Translations under genes and position numbers: made by a program
The notes under the pieces: generated by a model
The model's database searches: none
Seen by the model: the letters and a program-made list of their open reading frames with translations, nothing else
What the model was told of the DNA's origin: nothing
Shown here: positions 8,148 through 18,310 of the stretch, piece after piece
Layout of the letters: each line of letters starts with the position of its first letter
How positions within the stretch are numbered: the first letter of the stretch is position 1
Origin: Kitasatospora aureofaciens
GTDB taxonomy: Bacteria; Actinomycetota; Actinomycetes; Streptomycetales; Streptomycetaceae
DNA length: 64,000 nucleotides
NCBI RefSeq assembly: GCF_001188955.3
Contig: NZ_JPRF03000019.1
Coordinates: forward strand, 97,581-161,580
Reading direction: 5' to 3'

Positions 8148-9170
8148 ATGCTTATCGCTCAGCGTCCCTCGCTGACCGAAGAGGTCGTCGACGAGTTCCG
8201 CTCGCGGTTCGTGATCGAGCCGCTGGAGCCGGGCTTCGGCTACACCCTCGGCAACTCCCTGCGCCGCACGCTCCTGTCGTCGATCCCGGGTGCCGCTGTC
8301 ACCAGCATCCGCATCGACGGCGTCCTGCACGAGTTCACCACCGTGCCGGGCGTCAAGGAGGACGTGACCGACCTCATCCTCAACATCAAGCAGCTGGTCG
8401 TCTCCTCGGAGCACGACGAGCCGGTTGTGATGTACCTGCGCAAGCAGGGCCCGGGTGTCGTCACCGCCGCCGACATCGCCCCGCCGGCGGGTGTCGAGGT
8501 GCACAACCCCGAGCTGGTCCTCGCCACCCTCAACGGCAAGGGCAAGCTGGAGATGGAGCTGACCGTCGAGCGCGGTCGCGGCTACGTCTCCGCCGTCCAG
8601 AACAAGGCCTCCGGCCAGGAGATCGGCCGCATCCCGGTCGACTCGATCTACAGCCCCGTGCTGAAGGTCACCTACAAGGTCGAGGCCACCCGTGTCGAGC
8701 AGCGGACCGACTTCGACAAGCTGATCGTCGACGTCGAGACCAAGCCCGCCATGCGTCCGCGCGACGCCATGGCCTCGGCCGGCAAGACCCTGGTGGAGCT
8801 GTTCGGCCTCGCCCGCGAGCTGAACATCGACGCCGAGGGCATCGACATGGGCCCGTCCCCGACGGACGCCGCCCTGGCCGCCGACCTGGCGCTGCCGATC
8901 GAGGAGCTGGAGCTCACCGTCCGCTCCTACAACTGCCTCAAGCGCGAGGGCATCCACACCGTGGGTGAGCTCGTCGCCCGCTCCGAGGCCGACCTGCTCG
9001 ACATCCGCAACTTCGGTGCGAAGTCGATCGACGAGGTCAAGGCGAAGCTGGCCGGCATGGGCCTGGCCCTCAAGGACAGCCCGCCCGGGTTCGACCCGAC
9101 CGCCGCCGCCGACGCCTTCGGCGCCGACGACCTGGACGACGCGGGTTACGCGGAGACCGAGCAGTACTGA
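8148..9170 (+). CDS. rpoA: RNA polymerase alpha subunit
   Basis: The alpha subunit nucleates core RNA polymerase assembly through its N-terminal domain and contacts UP elements and activators through its C-terminal domain. The 340-residue product starts [12 protein letters not shown]. The dimerisation domain has [21 protein letters not shown]. The C-terminal domain, after residue about 245, has the helix-hairpin-helix segment [23 protein letters not shown] 8148 follows GGAGGAA; an in-frame GTG 33 bases earlier lacks a site. Length equals that of Streptomyces alpha. Confidence 0.97.
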   Translation: MLIAQRPSLTEEVVDEFRSRFVIEPLEPGFGYTLGNSLRRTLLSSIPGAAVTSIRIDGVLHEFTTVPGVKEDVTDLILNIKQLVVSSEHDEPVVMYLRKQGPGVVTAADIAPPAGVEVHNPELVLATLNGKGKLEMELTVERGRGYVSAVQNKASGQEIGRIPVDSIYSPVLKVTYKVEATRVEQRTDFDKLIVDVETKPAMRPRDAMASAGKTLVELFGLARELNIDAEGIDMGPSPTDAALAADLALPIEELELTVRSYNCLKREGIHTVGELVARSEADLLDIRNFGAKSIDEVKAKLAGMGLALKDSPPGFDPTAAADAFGADDLDDAGYAETEQY

Positions 9171-9186
9171 GAGACTTGACCGCGGG

Positions 9187-9246
9187 GGCGGTTCCCCGGA
9201 ACCGCCTCCGTCGTCATGAAAGCCGTACGGGCACAGTGCCCGTACG
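9187..9246 (+). promoter_or_regulatory. Two inverted repeats in the rpoA-rplQ gap
   Basis: Within the 127-base gap a 9-bp hairpin (9187-9195 with 9198-9206) is followed by a 23-bp near-continuous dyad (9224-9234 with 9236-9246, one central base). Neither has a U-tract. They may be an attenuator or processing signal setting the rpoA to rplQ ratio. Confidence 0.4.
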
Positions 9247-9297
9247 CCCGCTGTGGTACCTGGTACGGCCGCAGTCGGAGATTCAAGGAGTAATTCC

Positions 9298-9777
9298 ATG
9301 CCGCGTCCCACCAAGGGTGCCCGTCTGGGCGGTGGCCCGCACCACGAGCCGCTGCTGCTCGCCGGTCTGGCCCGTGAGCTGTTCCAGTACGGCCGCATCA
9401 CCACCACCGAGGCCAAGGCCCGCCGCCTGCGCCCGCTGGCGGAGAAGCTGATCACCAAGGCGAAGAAGGGCGACATCCACAACCGTCGCCTGGTGCGCAA
9501 GACCATCACCGACGTCTCGGTGCTGCACACCCTCTTCACCGAGATCGCGCCGCGCTACGAGAACCGCCCGGGTGGCTACACCCGCATCACCAAGATCGGT
9601 CCCCGTCGTGGCGACAACGCCCCGATGGCCGTGATCGAGCTGGTCGAGGCGCTGACCGTCGCGCAGACCGCCGTCGGCGAGGCCGAGGCCGCCACCAAGC
9701 GTGCCGTCAAGGAGGCCGACGAGGCCGCCGCCGTCGACACCAAGGCCGACGAGGCCGAGGCCGCCGAGCAGGCCTGA
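9298..9777 (+). CDS. rplQ: 50S ribosomal protein L17
   Basis: L17 lies near the exit of the peptide tunnel. The 159-residue product starts [20 protein letters not shown] and holds the signature [20 protein letters not shown] and the segment [23 protein letters not shown] 40-residue acidic, Ala/Glu/Asp-rich C-terminal tail extends past the core, as is common in actinobacteria. ATG 9298 follows AAGGAG. A stem-loop terminator comes right after the gene. Confidence 0.97.
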   Translation: MPRPTKGARLGGGPHHEPLLLAGLARELFQYGRITTTEAKARRLRPLAEKLITKAKKGDIHNRRLVRKTITDVSVLHTLFTEIAPRYENRPGGYTRITKIGPRRGDNAPMAVIELVEALTVAQTAVGEAEAATKRAVKEADEAAAVDTKADEAEAAEQA

Positions 9778-9794
9778 CACCTCTAGGTGTGTTG

Positions 9795-9833
9795 CGGGCC
9801 CGTTCTCCCAGCGATGGGGGAGCGGGCCCGTTC
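9795..9833 (+). terminator. Stem-loop terminator after rplQ
   Basis: A long GC-rich stem with a few imperfect pairs (CGGGCCCG near 9796-9803 with the copy at 9823-9830) is followed by TTCCTTGTTTT, 18 bases after the rplQ stop. Confidence 0.75.
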
Positions 9834-9865
9834 CTTGTTTTCCGAGGACCGGGAGAAGAGAAGCA

Positions 9866-10777
9866 GTGGTCAACGATTGCGCCGAGCAGCCGCCGGTGAA
9901 GGACGGCCCGGCCGACGGGTACGTCCGGGTCCGGCTCGACCTCGCCTACCAGGGCGCCGAGTTCTCCGGCTGGGCCCGCCAGAAGGGCGGCCGCAGGACC
10001 GTCCAGGAGGAGATCGAGACCGCGCTGCAGATCGTCACCCGCAGCCCGGAGCTGTTCCCGCTGACCGTGGCCGGCCGCACCGACGCCGGTGTCCACGCCC
10101 GCGGCCAGGTCGCCCACGTCGACCTGCCGGCCGAGCTGTGGGAGGCACACCGGGAGAAGCTGCTGCGCCGGCTCGCCGGGCGGCTGCCCGGGGACGTCCG
10201 GATCTACCGGGTCGGCGAGGCGCCGGCCGGGTTCGACGCCCGCTTCTCGGCGATCTGGCGCCGGTACGCCTACCGGGTCGCCGACCATCCCGGCGGGGTC
10301 GACCCGCTGCTGCGCGGGCACGTGCTCTGGCACGACCGGCCGCTGGACGTGGAGAAGATGAACGCCGCCGCGAAGCTGCTGCTGGGCGAGCACGACTTCG
10401 CCGCGTACTGCAAGAAGCGCGAGGGCGCCACCACCATCCGCACCCTGCTGGAACTGCACTGGGACCGCGTCCCGGTGGACACCTACGCGAGCCAGGAGGG
10501 AAGCCTCGCGGTGGCCACCGTCCGGGCCGACGCCTTCTGCCACAACATGGTCCGGGCGCTGGTCGGGGCGATGCTGCTGGTCGGTGACGGGCACCGGCCG
10601 GTGGAGTTCCCCGGCGAGGTGCTGGCCGGCGGGGTCCGCAACTCGGCCGTCAACGTGATCCGGCCGTACGGGCTCACCCTGGAGGAGGTCGGCTACCCGC
10701 CGGACGACCAGTTCGCGGAGCGGAACCGTCAGGCCCGGAGGATGCGCACCCTGCCCGGTCAGCCGGCCGCCTCGTAA
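9866..10777 (+). CDS. truA: tRNA pseudouridine(38-40) synthase TruA
   Basis: It converts uridines 38-40 of the tRNA anticodon arm to pseudouridine. The 303-residue product has [16 protein letters not shown] near the N terminus and the catalytic Asp in [15 protein letters not shown]. It also has the C-terminal [22 protein letters not shown] 9866 follows GGGAGAAGAG. The distance to rplQ and the intervening terminator suggest some independent expression, but the rplQ-truA order is widely conserved. Confidence 0.95.
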   Translation: MVNDCAEQPPVKDGPADGYVRVRLDLAYQGAEFSGWARQKGGRRTVQEEIETALQIVTRSPELFPLTVAGRTDAGVHARGQVAHVDLPAELWEAHREKLLRRLAGRLPGDVRIYRVGEAPAGFDARFSAIWRRYAYRVADHPGGVDPLLRGHVLWHDRPLDVEKMNAAAKLLLGEHDFAAYCKKREGATTIRTLLELHWDRVPVDTYASQEGSLAVATVRADAFCHNMVRALVGAMLLVGDGHRPVEFPGEVLAGGVRNSAVNVIRPYGLTLEEVGYPPDDQFAERNRQARRMRTLPGQPAAS

Positions 10778-10782
10778 TCCGT

Positions 10783-10811
10783 TTTGGCCCGGGGCGTCCG
10801 CTTGGGACAAT
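10783..10811 (+). promoter_or_regulatory. Predicted leaderless promoter for the ABC-F gene
   Basis: -35 TTTGGC (10783-10788), 17-bp spacer, -10 GACAAT (10806-10811). The ATG at 10819 lies 8 bases after the -10, so the transcript would be leaderless or nearly so; no Shine-Dalgarno sequence precedes the ATG. Confidence 0.6.
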
Positions 10812-10818
10812 CCTTCCC

Positions 10819-12477
10819 ATGGGACACGTCGAGATTTCGCACCTGGAGTACTACCTGCCGGACGGGCGGGTGCTGTTCGACGACGCGTCCTTCCGGGTCG
10901 GCGAGGGCGCCGCGGTCGCCCTGGTCGGCGCCAACGGGGCGGGCAAGACCACCCTGCTGCGCATGATCGCGGGCGACATCCAGCCGCACGGCGGCTCGGT
11001 GACGATCAGCGGCGGGCTCGGCGTGATGCGCCAGTTCGTCGGCACCACCGGCCGCGAGGACCGGTCCGACACCCCGGGCGCGCTGCCGGCCGACGCCTCG
11101 GTGCGCGACCTGCTGGTCTCGGTCGCCCCCGCGCGGATCGCCAAGGCGGCCCGCGCGGTGGACGCCGCCGAGCTGGCGATGATCGCCCAGGACGACGAGA
11201 AGACGCAGATGGCCTACGCCCAGGCGCTCTCCGACTGGGCGGACGTCGGCGGCTACGACTACGAGACCGACTGGGACGTCTGCACCACGGCCGCCCTGGG
11301 CGTGCCCTTCGACAAGGCCCAGTGGCGCGGTCTGAACACCCTCTCCGGCGGCGAGCAGAAGCGGCTGGTGCTGGAGGCGCTGCTGCGCGGCCCCGAGGAG
11401 GTGCTGCTGCTCGACGAGCCGGACAACTACCTGGACGTCCCGGCCAAGCGCTGGCTGGAAGAGGCCATCAAGGCCACCTCGAAGACCGTCCTGTTCATCT
11501 CGCACGACCGCGAGCTGCTCTCCCGCACAGCCGACAAGATCATCAGCGTCGAGTCCGGCGCCGCCGGCAGCAGCGTCTGGGTGCACGGCGGCGGCTTCGA
11601 CACCTTCCACGAGGCCCGCAAGGCCCGCTTCGAGCGCTTCGAGGAGCTGCGCCGCCGCTGGGACGAGGAGCACGCCAAGCTCAAGAAGCTGGTCGTCACC
11701 CTGCGCCAGGCCGCCGCCGTCAGCCACGAGATGGCCTCGCGCTACGCGGCCGCCCAGACCAGGCTGAAGAAGTTCGAGGACGCCGGCCCGCCGGAGGCGC
11801 CGCCGCGCGAGCAGAACATCACCATGCGGCTCAAGGGCGGGCGCACCGGCGTGCGCGCCTTCACCATGGAGCGGCTGGAGCTCACCGGCCTGATGCAGCC
11901 CTTCGACCTGGAGGTCTTCTACGGCGAGCGGGTCGCGGTGCTGGGCGCCAACGGCGCCGGCAAGTCGCACCTGCTGCGGCTGCTGGCCGGTGACACCACG
12001 GTCGAGCACACCGGCGACTGGAAGCTCGGCGCCCGGGTCGTCCCCGGCCACTTCCGGCAGACCCACGCCCACCCGGAGCTGTTCGGCCGCACCGTCCGGT
12101 CGATCATCGAGGAGGAGCACGCGCTCAGCCGCGGCGCCGCGATGGGCGCGCTGCGCCGGTACGAGCTGGACCGCCAGGAGGAGCAGAAGTTCGAGTCGCT
12201 GTCCGGTGGGCAGCAGGCCCGGCTGATGATCCTCAAGCTCGAACTCGACGGTGTGACGGCCCTGTTGCTCGACGAGCCGACCGACAACCTGGACCTGGAG
12301 AGCGCCGAGGCGCTGCAGGCCGGGCTGGAGGCCTTCGACGGCACGGTGCTGTGCGTCACCCACGACCGCTGGTTCGCCAAGACCTTCGACCGCTTCCTGG
12401 TGTTCGGTGCGGACGGGCGGGTCTTCGAGTCGCCCGAACCGGTCTGGGACGTCACCCGGGTGGAGCGCGAACGCTGA
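10819..12477 (+). CDS. ABC-F family ATPase
   Basis: This is a soluble twin-ATPase of the ABC-F group, which act on the ribosome in translation control or antibiotic target protection. The 552-residue product has no membrane segments. Domain 1 has Walker A GANGAGKTT (about residues 38-46), signature LSGGEQKR and Walker B LLLLDEPDNYLD. Domain 2 has Walker A GANGAGKSH, signature LSGGQQAR and Walker B LLLDEPTDNLD. Between them lies a charged linker (about 265-320) where the ABC-F interdomain arm occurs. It is a housekeeping-position gene, so a role in translation is more likely than drug resistance; the exact subfamily is not resolved. Confidence 0.9.
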   Translation: MGHVEISHLEYYLPDGRVLFDDASFRVGEGAAVALVGANGAGKTTLLRMIAGDIQPHGGSVTISGGLGVMRQFVGTTGREDRSDTPGALPADASVRDLLVSVAPARIAKAARAVDAAELAMIAQDDEKTQMAYAQALSDWADVGGYDYETDWDVCTTAALGVPFDKAQWRGLNTLSGGEQKRLVLEALLRGPEEVLLLDEPDNYLDVPAKRWLEEAIKATSKTVLFISHDRELLSRTADKIISVESGAAGSSVWVHGGGFDTFHEARKARFERFEELRRRWDEEHAKLKKLVVTLRQAAAVSHEMASRYAAAQTRLKKFEDAGPPEAPPREQNITMRLKGGRTGVRAFTMERLELTGLMQPFDLEVFYGERVAVLGANGAGKSHLLRLLAGDTTVEHTGDWKLGARVVPGHFRQTHAHPELFGRTVRSIIEEEHALSRGAAMGALRRYELDRQEEQKFESLSGGQQARLMILKLELDGVTALLLDEPTDNLDLESAEALQAGLEAFDGTVLCVTHDRWFAKTFDRFLVFGADGRVFESPEPVWDVTRVERER

Positions 12478-12506
12478 GTGACCGGAGGGCGGGCGCCGGG
12501 CGATTT

Positions 12507-12535
12507 TTGACCGCTTCCCGCCCGCCCGGTAACCT
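12507..12535 (+). promoter_or_regulatory. Predicted promoter for rplM-rpsI
   Basis: -35 TTGACC (12507-12512), 17-bp spacer, -10 TAACCT (12530-12535), a close match to the vegetative consensus. Transcription from about 12542 gives a leader of about 168 nt before rplM, long enough for autogenous control. No known leader motif was recognised there. Confidence 0.7.
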
Positions 12536-12709
12536 GGACGCTTGATGTGCGTATTGGCTCGCTCTATCTCACGTGAGAGGTCGGTACGCCGGAGACATCA
12601 GGTCGACGACCAGCGGTCCCCCTTGAATTGCGTCCAAGGTTGGCCAGGCTGCTCTTCCGTCCGGGTGCTCCTGTCAGGACTCACTCACTGAAAAGCGAAG
12701 GCTACGACC

Positions 12710-13153
12710 GTGCGTACGTACAGCCCCAAGCCCGGCGACGTCCAGCGTCAGTGGCACGTCATCGACGCGACCGACGTCGTGCTCGGCCGCCTGGCTTCCC
12801 AGGCCGCCAACCTCCTCCGGGGCAAGCACAAGGCGATCTACGCGCCGCACGTTGACACTGGTGACTTCGTCATCATCATCAACGCCGACAAGGTGCACCT
12901 GTCCGGTAACAAGAAGACCCAGAAGCTGGCCTACCGCCACTCGGGCTTCCCGGGCGGTCTCCGTTCGGTGCGCTACGACGACCTGCTGGCGAACAACCCG
13001 GAGAAGGCCGTCGAGAAGGCCATCAAGGGCATGATCCCCAAGAACAGCCTGGGCCGTCAGATGCTCTCGAAGCTCAAGGTCTACTCGGGCGACCAGCACC
13101 CCCACGCTGCCCAGCAGCCGGTGCCGTTCGAGATCACCCAGGTCGCGCAGTAA
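12710..13153 (+). CDS. rplM: 50S ribosomal protein L13
   Basis: L13 is an early assembly protein of the large subunit. The 147-residue product starts with a GTG codon as [20 protein letters not shown]. It carries [35 protein letters not shown] and [20 protein letters not shown]. The ribosome binding site is weak (AAAAGCGAAGG). rpsI follows after 45 bases, the universal rplM-rpsI pair. Confidence 0.97.
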   Translation: MRTYSPKPGDVQRQWHVIDATDVVLGRLASQAANLLRGKHKAIYAPHVDTGDFVIIINADKVHLSGNKKTQKLAYRHSGFPGGLRSVRYDDLLANNPEKAVEKAIKGMIPKNSLGRQMLSKLKVYSGDQHPHAAQQPVPFEITQVAQ

Positions 13154-13198
13154 TTCGGCCACCAAGCCCCCCAACACTGAAAAGAGCTGAGGAACACC

Positions 13199-13708
13199 GT
13201 GGCCGAGACCACTGAAACCCTTGAGGTCGACTTCGACGAGGCCGTTGAGGCCGTCGAGGGCGAGTACACCTCCGAGGAGAGCTACACCTCCGAGTCGCTG
13301 GCCGGCCGCTTCGGCGAGGCCACCCCGGGCGCCGGCCTCGGCCGTCGCAAGGAGGCGATCGCCCGCGTGCGCATCGTCCCCGGCACCGGCCAGTGGAAGA
13401 TCAACGGTCGCACCCTCGAGGACTACTTCCCGAACAAGGTGCACCAGCAGACCGTGAACGAGCCCTTCAAGCTCCTCGAGCTGGACGGCCGTTACGACAT
13501 CGTCGCCCGCATCAGCGGCGGCGGCGTCTCCGGCCAGGCCTACGCGCTGCGCCTCGGCGTGGCCCGTGCCCTGAACGAGGCCGACGTGGACAACAACCGC
13601 GGCGCCCTCAAGAAGGCCGGCTTCCTGACCCGTGACGCCCGCGCCGTCGAGCGCAAGAAGGCCGGTCTGAAGAAGGCCCGCAAGGCGCCGCAGTACAGCA
13701 AGCGCTAA
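13199..13708 (+). CDS. rpsI: 30S ribosomal protein S9 with acidic N-terminal extension
   Basis: S9 sits in the 30S head; its C-terminal tail reaches the P-site tRNA. The S9 core begins at about residue 45 ([17 protein letters not shown]), contains [19 protein letters not shown] and ends in the basic tail [12 protein letters not shown]. The first 45 residues are Glu/Asp/Thr-rich ([20 protein letters not shown]), an acidic extension common in actinobacterial S9 and absent in E. coli. GTG 13199 follows GAGGAACACC. A double terminator follows. Confidence 0.96.
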   Translation: MAETTETLEVDFDEAVEAVEGEYTSEESYTSESLAGRFGEATPGAGLGRRKEAIARVRIVPGTGQWKINGRTLEDYFPNKVHQQTVNEPFKLLELDGRYDIVARISGGGVSGQAYALRLGVARALNEADVDNNRGALKKAGFLTRDARAVERKKAGLKKARKAPQYSKR

Positions 13709-13718
13709 TCGCGTCCCC

Positions 13719-13800
13719 GGGGGTGCGGTCCGCCCTGGCGGCGCACCCCCTGGTTGCGCAAACCGTCGCCCCGGAGTACCTCGTGTACTCCGGGGCGACG
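13719..13800 (+). terminator. Tandem terminator hairpins after rpsI
   Basis: The first hairpin pairs 13719-13727 with 13742-13750 and has an inner stem (13730-13734 with 13737-13741). The second is a perfect 16-bp stem (13764-13779 with 13785-13800, CTCGT loop). Together they should insulate glmM from the ribosomal operon. Confidence 0.85.
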
Positions 13801-13870
13801 TGTTCCCCGGCTAACGTGCGGCGGCCGGGATCATCGGTGGGTTCCGAGCATGGTGATGGAGGACGGGACA

Positions 13871-15235
13871 GTGGGACGACTCTTCGGTACGGACGGCGTA
13901 CGCGGTGTGGCCAACGAGGGCCTGACGGCGGAGCTGGCGCTCGGCCTGTCGGTGGCGGCCTCCCACGTGCTCGGCGAGGCCGGCGCCTTCGACGGGCACC
14001 GGCCGGTCGCGGTGGTCGGCCGTGACCCCCGTGCCTCGGGCGAGTTCCTGGAGGCCGCGGTCATCGCCGGCCTGGCGAGCTCCGGCGTCGACGTGCTGCG
14101 GGTCGGCGTCCTGCCCACCCCCGCCGTCGCCTACCTCACCGGCGCGCTCGGCGCCGACTTCGGCGTGATGCTGTCCGCCAGCCACAACGCCATGCCGGAC
14201 AACGGCATCAAGTTCCTCGCCCGCGGCGGCCACAAGCTGGACGACCGGATCGAGGACGCCATCGAGACCCACTACCGCAAGCACACCGTCGGCGGCGAGG
14301 ACTGGAACCGCCCGACCGGCGCGGCCGTCGGCCGGGTGCGTGAGTACACCGAGGGCTTCGACAAGTACGTCGCCCACCTGATCGGCGTGCTGCCCAACCG
14401 CCTGGACGGCATCAAGGCCGTCATCGACGGCGCCCACGGCGCCGCCGCCTACGTCGCCCCCGAGGCCTTCGCCCGGGCCGGCGCCGAGGTCGTGCACACC
14501 CTGGGCGCCGAGCCCACCGGGCTCAACATCAACGACGGTGTCGGCTCCACCCACCTCGACCGGCTGCGCGCCGCGATGAAGGAGCACCGGGCCGACCTCG
14601 GCATCGCCCTGGACGGCGACGCCGACCGCTGCCTGGCCGCCGACGCCGAGGGCAACGAGGTGGACGGCGACCAGATCATCGCCATCCTCGCCGTCGCCAT
14701 GAAGGAGGCCGGCACCCTGCGCCGCAACACCGCGGTGGCCACCGTGATGTCCAACCTCGGCTTCAAGCTGGCGATGGAGCGCGAGGGCATCGACCTGGTG
14801 GAGACCGCCGTCGGCGACCGCTACGTCCTGGAGGCGATGAAGGAGCACGGCTTCGCGCTCGGCGGCGAGCAGTCCGGCCACGTCATCCTGCTGGACCACG
14901 CCACCACCGGCGACGGCACCCTGACCGGCCTGATGCTGGGCGCCCGACTGGCCGCCACCAAGCAGCCGCTGGCCGACCTGGCCGCCGTGATGACCCGTCT
15001 GCCGCAGGTGCTGATCAACGTCAAGGGCGTGGACAAGAGCCGGGTGCGGACCAGCACCGAGCTGGCCGCCGCCGTCGCCGCGGCCGAGACCGAGCTGGGC
15101 GCCACCGGCCGGGTGCTGCTGCGCTCCTCCGGCACCGAGCCGCTGGTCCGCGTCATGGTGGAGGCCGCCGACCCGGCGCAGGCCGAGACGGTCGCCCAGC
15201 GCCTGGCCGAGGCGGTGCGCACCCACCTGGGCTGA
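13871..15235 (+). CDS. glmM: Phosphoglucosamine mutase
   Basis: It converts glucosamine-6-phosphate to glucosamine-1-phosphate on the way to UDP-GlcNAc for peptidoglycan. The 454-residue product starts [19 protein letters not shown]. The phosphoserine loop is MLSASHN, with the active Ser at about residue 104. The metal loop is DGDADRC, the sugar-binding loop [10 protein letters not shown], and the phosphate-binding loop [15 protein letters not shown] 13871 follows GGAGGAC; longer frames add unrelated sequence. It works with glmS at 16397, separated here by coaA on the other strand. Confidence 0.97.
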   Translation: MGRLFGTDGVRGVANEGLTAELALGLSVAASHVLGEAGAFDGHRPVAVVGRDPRASGEFLEAAVIAGLASSGVDVLRVGVLPTPAVAYLTGALGADFGVMLSASHNAMPDNGIKFLARGGHKLDDRIEDAIETHYRKHTVGGEDWNRPTGAAVGRVREYTEGFDKYVAHLIGVLPNRLDGIKAVIDGAHGAAAYVAPEAFARAGAEVVHTLGAEPTGLNINDGVGSTHLDRLRAAMKEHRADLGIALDGDADRCLAADAEGNEVDGDQIIAILAVAMKEAGTLRRNTAVATVMSNLGFKLAMEREGIDLVETAVGDRYVLEAMKEHGFALGGEQSGHVILLDHATTGDGTLTGLMLGARLAATKQPLADLAAVMTRLPQVLINVKGVDKSRVRTSTELAAAVAAAETELGATGRVLLRSSGTEPLVRVMVEAADPAQAETVAQRLAEAVRTHLG

Positions 15236-15250
15236 GCCCCTGACACGCCG

Positions 15251-15281
15251 AAGGGCCCCCGCGCGTGGCGGGGGCCCTTTT
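15251..15281 (+). terminator. Bidirectional terminator between glmM and coaA
   Basis: A perfect 12-bp stem (15251-15262 with 15268-15279) ends in AA/TT pairs and is flanked by TTTT on the plus strand. It sits between the convergent glmM and coaA genes and could end both transcripts. Confidence 0.88.
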
Positions 15282-15301
15282 CGTCGTGCCCCGGGGGTGC
15301 C

Positions 15302-16297
15302 TCAGAGCTTGCGCAGCAGCGCCCGGCGGACCTTGTGGTCCGCGCCCTTCTGCAGGATCAGGGTGGCCCGGCCGCGGGTGGGCAGCACGTTCTCCAGCAG
15401 GTTGGGCTTGTTGATGGTGCGCCAGACCTGGCGGCCGTACTCCATCGCCTCCTCCTCCGGGACCTCGGTGAAGCGGCGGAAGTAGGAGTTCGGGTCCTGG
15501 AAGGCGGTCTGCCGCAGCTTGCGGAAGCGGTCCAGGTACCAGTGCTCGATGTCGTCGGTGCGGGCGTCGACGTAGATCGAGAAGTCGAAGTAGTCGGCCA
15601 CCGCGAGCCGGGTGCGGCCGTCGGTGCCCGGCAGGGCCGGCTGCAGCACGTTCAGGCCCTCGACGATCAGGATGTCCGGGCGCTCCACGGTCAGCCGCTC
15701 GTCGGGCACGATGTCGTACACCAGGTGCGAGTACACCGGCGCGGTGACCCGCTCCTTGCCCGCCTTCACGTCCGCGACGAAGCGCATCAGCGCCCGGCGG
15801 TCGTACGACTCCGGGAAGCCCTTGCGGGCCATCAGGCCGCGGCGGCGCAGCTCGGCGTTGGGCAGCAGGAAGCCGTCGGTGGTGACCAGTTCGACCCGGG
15901 GGTGCTCGGGCCAGCGGGCGAGCAGGGCCTGGAGCAGCCGGGCGGTGGTGGACTTGCCGACGGCGACCGAGCCGGCCACGCCGATGATGAACGGGGTACG
16001 GGTGCGTTCGGTGTCCGGGGTGTCCAGGAACGTGCCCAGCGCGCCGCGCAGGTCGTGCGTGGCGTGGATGTACAGGTTCAGCAACCGGGACAGGGGCAGG
16101 TAGACGTCGCGGACCTCGTCCAGGTCGAGGGCTGTGCCGAGACCACGCAGCTGCTCCACCTCCTGGGCGGTCAGCGGCAGCGGCGTACGCTCGCGCAGCG
16201 CGCTCCACTCGGCCCGGCTCAGGTCCACGTAGGGGGACGGGGACGGACCGGGCGTGGCGGCGCCCCGCGTACAGAGTTCGGTCAGCACATGCTCCAT
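15302..16297 (-). CDS. coaA: Pantothenate kinase (type I, CoaA)
   Basis: It phosphorylates pantothenate, the first and usually rate-limiting step of coenzyme A synthesis. The 331-residue product has the P-loop [18 protein letters not shown] (about residues 105-122), the pantothenate kinase segments [18 protein letters not shown] and [10 protein letters not shown], the Walker B-like [12 protein letters not shown], and the end NPYFRFT-like [13 protein letters not shown]. Length matches the actinobacterial type I enzyme. It is divergent from glmS, sharing a 99-base intergenic region. Confidence 0.95.
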   Translation of the reverse strand: MEHVLTELCTRGAATPGPSPSPYVDLSRAEWSALRERTPLPLTAQEVEQLRGLGTALDLDEVRDVYLPLSRLLNLYIHATHDLRGALGTFLDTPDTERTRTPFIIGVAGSVAVGKSTTARLLQALLARWPEHPRVELVTTDGFLLPNAELRRRGLMARKGFPESYDRRALMRFVADVKAGKERVTAPVYSHLVYDIVPDERLTVERPDILIVEGLNVLQPALPGTDGRTRLAVADYFDFSIYVDARTDDIEHWYLDRFRKLRQTAFQDPNSYFRRFTEVPEEEAMEYGRQVWRTINKPNLLENVLPTRGRATLILQKGADHKVRRALLRKL

Positions 16298-16383
16298 TGT
16301 GAGCCGTAGCGGTGTTCACCGTGGTTGTGGTGTCGGTCACGCAGCGTTGGCGCGGGACGGGAAAACGCCCACAGAACCGCCCT

Positions 16384-16389
16384 TATGCT
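16384..16389 (+). promoter_or_regulatory. -10 element of a probably leaderless glmS promoter
   Basis: TATGCT at 16384-16389 lies 7 bases before the glmS ATG. No Shine-Dalgarno sequence is present, so a leaderless transcript is likely. The -35 is not clear. Confidence 0.45.
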
Positions 16390-16396
16390 GGCACGC

Positions 16397-18253
16397 ATGT
16401 GCGGAATTGTTGGATACGTGGGCGCGCAGTCCGCCCTCGACGTAGTAATCGCGGGCCTGCAGCGACTGGAGTACCGGGGCTACGACTCGGCCGGTGTCGC
16501 GGTGCAGGCGCAGGACTCCCAGGGGCAGTGGGGTCTCGTCACGGACAAGCGGGCCGGAAAGCTCGCCAACCTGGAGAAGTCGCTCGCCGAGTCGCCCCTG
16601 CCCGGCGGCACCACCGGCATCGGCCACACCCGTTGGGCCACCCACGGCGGCCCGACGGACGCCAACGCCCACCCCCACCTGGACGACGACAACCGGGTCG
16701 CCGTCGTCCACAACGGCATCATCGAGAACTTCGCCCAGCTGCGCGCCGAGATCGCGGAGCGCGGCCACACCCTCCGGTCCGAGACCGACACCGAGGTCGT
16801 CGCCCACCTGCTGGGCGAGGCCTACCAGGGCGACCTCGCCGAGGCGATGCGGGCGGTCTGCCGCCGCCTGGACGGCGCCTTCACCCTCGTCGCCGTCCAC
16901 GCGGACGCGCCCGGCGTGGTCGTCGGCGCCCGCCGCAACTCGCCGCTGGTGGTCGGCCGCGGCGAGGGCGAGAACTTCCTCGCCTCCGACGTCGCCGCCT
17001 TCATCGCGCACACCCGCGAGGCGGTCGAGCTGGGCCAGGACCAGGTCGTCGAGCTGCGCCGGGACGGCGTGACCGTCACCAACTTCGACGGCACCCCGGC
17101 CGAGGTGCGCGAGTACCACGTCGACTGGGACGCCTCCGCCGCCGAGAAGGGCGGCTACGACTACTTCATGCTCAAGGAGATCGCCGAGCAGCCGAAGGCC
17201 GTCGCCGACACCCTGCTCGGCCGGATCGGCACCGACGGGCGGCTCACCCTCGACGAGCTGCGCATCTCGGACGCGGACCTGCGCTCGGTCGACAAGGTCG
17301 TCATCGTCGCCTGCGGCACCGCGTTCCACGCCGGCATGATCGCCAAGTACGCGATCGAGCACTGGACCCGCATCCCCTGCGAGGTCGAGGTCGCCTCGGA
17401 GTTCCGCTACCGTGACCCGATCATGGGCCCGGGCACGCTGGTCATCGCCATCTCGCAGTCCGGCGAGACCATGGACACCCTGATGGCTCTGCGGCACGCC
17501 CGTGAGCAGGGCGCCAAGGTGCTGGCGATCTGCAACACCAACGGCTCCACCATCCCGCGCGAGTCGGACGCGGTGCTGTACACCCACGCCGGGCCGGAGG
17601 TCGCGGTCGCGTCCACCAAGGCGTTCCTGACCCAGCTGGTCGCCTGCTACCTGGTCGCCCTCTACCTGGGCCAGGTGCGCGGCACCAAGTGGGGCGACGA
17701 GATCTTCACCATCATCCGCGAGCTCGGCGACGCGCCGAAGCAGGTCGAGCAGGTGCTGGAGACCATGGAGCCGGTGCGCGAGCTGGCCCGCTCGCTCGCC
17801 GACGCCCGCTCGGTGCTGTTCCTCGGCCGCCACGTCGGCTTCCCGGTGGCCCTGGAGGGCGCGCTCAAGCTCAAGGAGCTCGCCTACATGCACGCCGAGG
17901 GCTTCGCGGCGGGCGAGCTCAAGCACGGCCCGATCGCGCTGATCGAGGAGGGGCTGCCGGTCGTGGTGGTCGTGCCCTCGCCGCGCGGGCGGTCCATCCT
18001 GCACGACAAGATCGTCTCCAACATCCAGGAGATCCGGGCCCGCGGCGCCCGCACCATCGTGATCGCGGAGGAGGGCGACGAGGCGGTCGTGCCGTACGCG
18101 GACCACCTGATCCGCATCCCGGTCACCCCGACCCTGCTCCAGCCGCTGGTCTCCACCGTTCCGCTCCAGGTCTTCGCCTGCGAGCTGGCCACGGCCAAGG
18201 GCCACGAGGTCGACCAGCCGCGCAACCTGGCGAAGTCGGTCACCGTCGAGTAG
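16397..18253 (+). CDS. glmS: Glutamine-fructose-6-phosphate aminotransferase (isomerizing)
   Basis: It makes glucosamine-6-phosphate from fructose-6-phosphate and glutamine, the committed step of amino-sugar synthesis. The 618-residue product starts MCGIVGYVGAQ; after Met removal Cys1 is the glutaminase nucleophile. The glutaminase domain has GHTRWATHGGPTDANAHPH and HNGIIENF. Two SIS domains follow (VACGTAFHAGMIAKYAIE; AISQSGETMDTLMAL; LGRHVGFPVALEGALKLKE) and the usual end PRNLAKSVTVE. The start is set by Cys1. No glmS ribozyme is expected or seen in the short upstream region. Confidence 0.97.
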   Translation: MCGIVGYVGAQSALDVVIAGLQRLEYRGYDSAGVAVQAQDSQGQWGLVTDKRAGKLANLEKSLAESPLPGGTTGIGHTRWATHGGPTDANAHPHLDDDNRVAVVHNGIIENFAQLRAEIAERGHTLRSETDTEVVAHLLGEAYQGDLAEAMRAVCRRLDGAFTLVAVHADAPGVVVGARRNSPLVVGRGEGENFLASDVAAFIAHTREAVELGQDQVVELRRDGVTVTNFDGTPAEVREYHVDWDASAAEKGGYDYFMLKEIAEQPKAVADTLLGRIGTDGRLTLDELRISDADLRSVDKVVIVACGTAFHAGMIAKYAIEHWTRIPCEVEVASEFRYRDPIMGPGTLVIAISQSGETMDTLMALRHAREQGAKVLAICNTNGSTIPRESDAVLYTHAGPEVAVASTKAFLTQLVACYLVALYLGQVRGTKWGDEIFTIIRELGDAPKQVEQVLETMEPVRELARSLADARSVLFLGRHVGFPVALEGALKLKELAYMHAEGFAAGELKHGPIALIEEGLPVVVVVPSPRGRSILHDKIVSNIQEIRARGARTIVIAEEGDEAVVPYADHLIRIPVTPTLLQPLVSTVPLQVFACELATAKGHEVDQPRNLAKSVTVE

Positions 18254-18267
18254 TCGCCCGGCCTCTC

Positions 18268-18310
18268 ACGGCGCCCCTGCGGTGGCTGCGTCCTACCGCA
18301 GGGGCGCCGT
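18268..18310 (+). terminator. Bidirectional terminator after glmS
   Basis: A perfect 16-bp stem (18268-18283 with 18295-18310) with an 11-base loop lies between glmS and the convergent Uma2 gene, whose stop codon is inside the right arm. Confidence 0.8.
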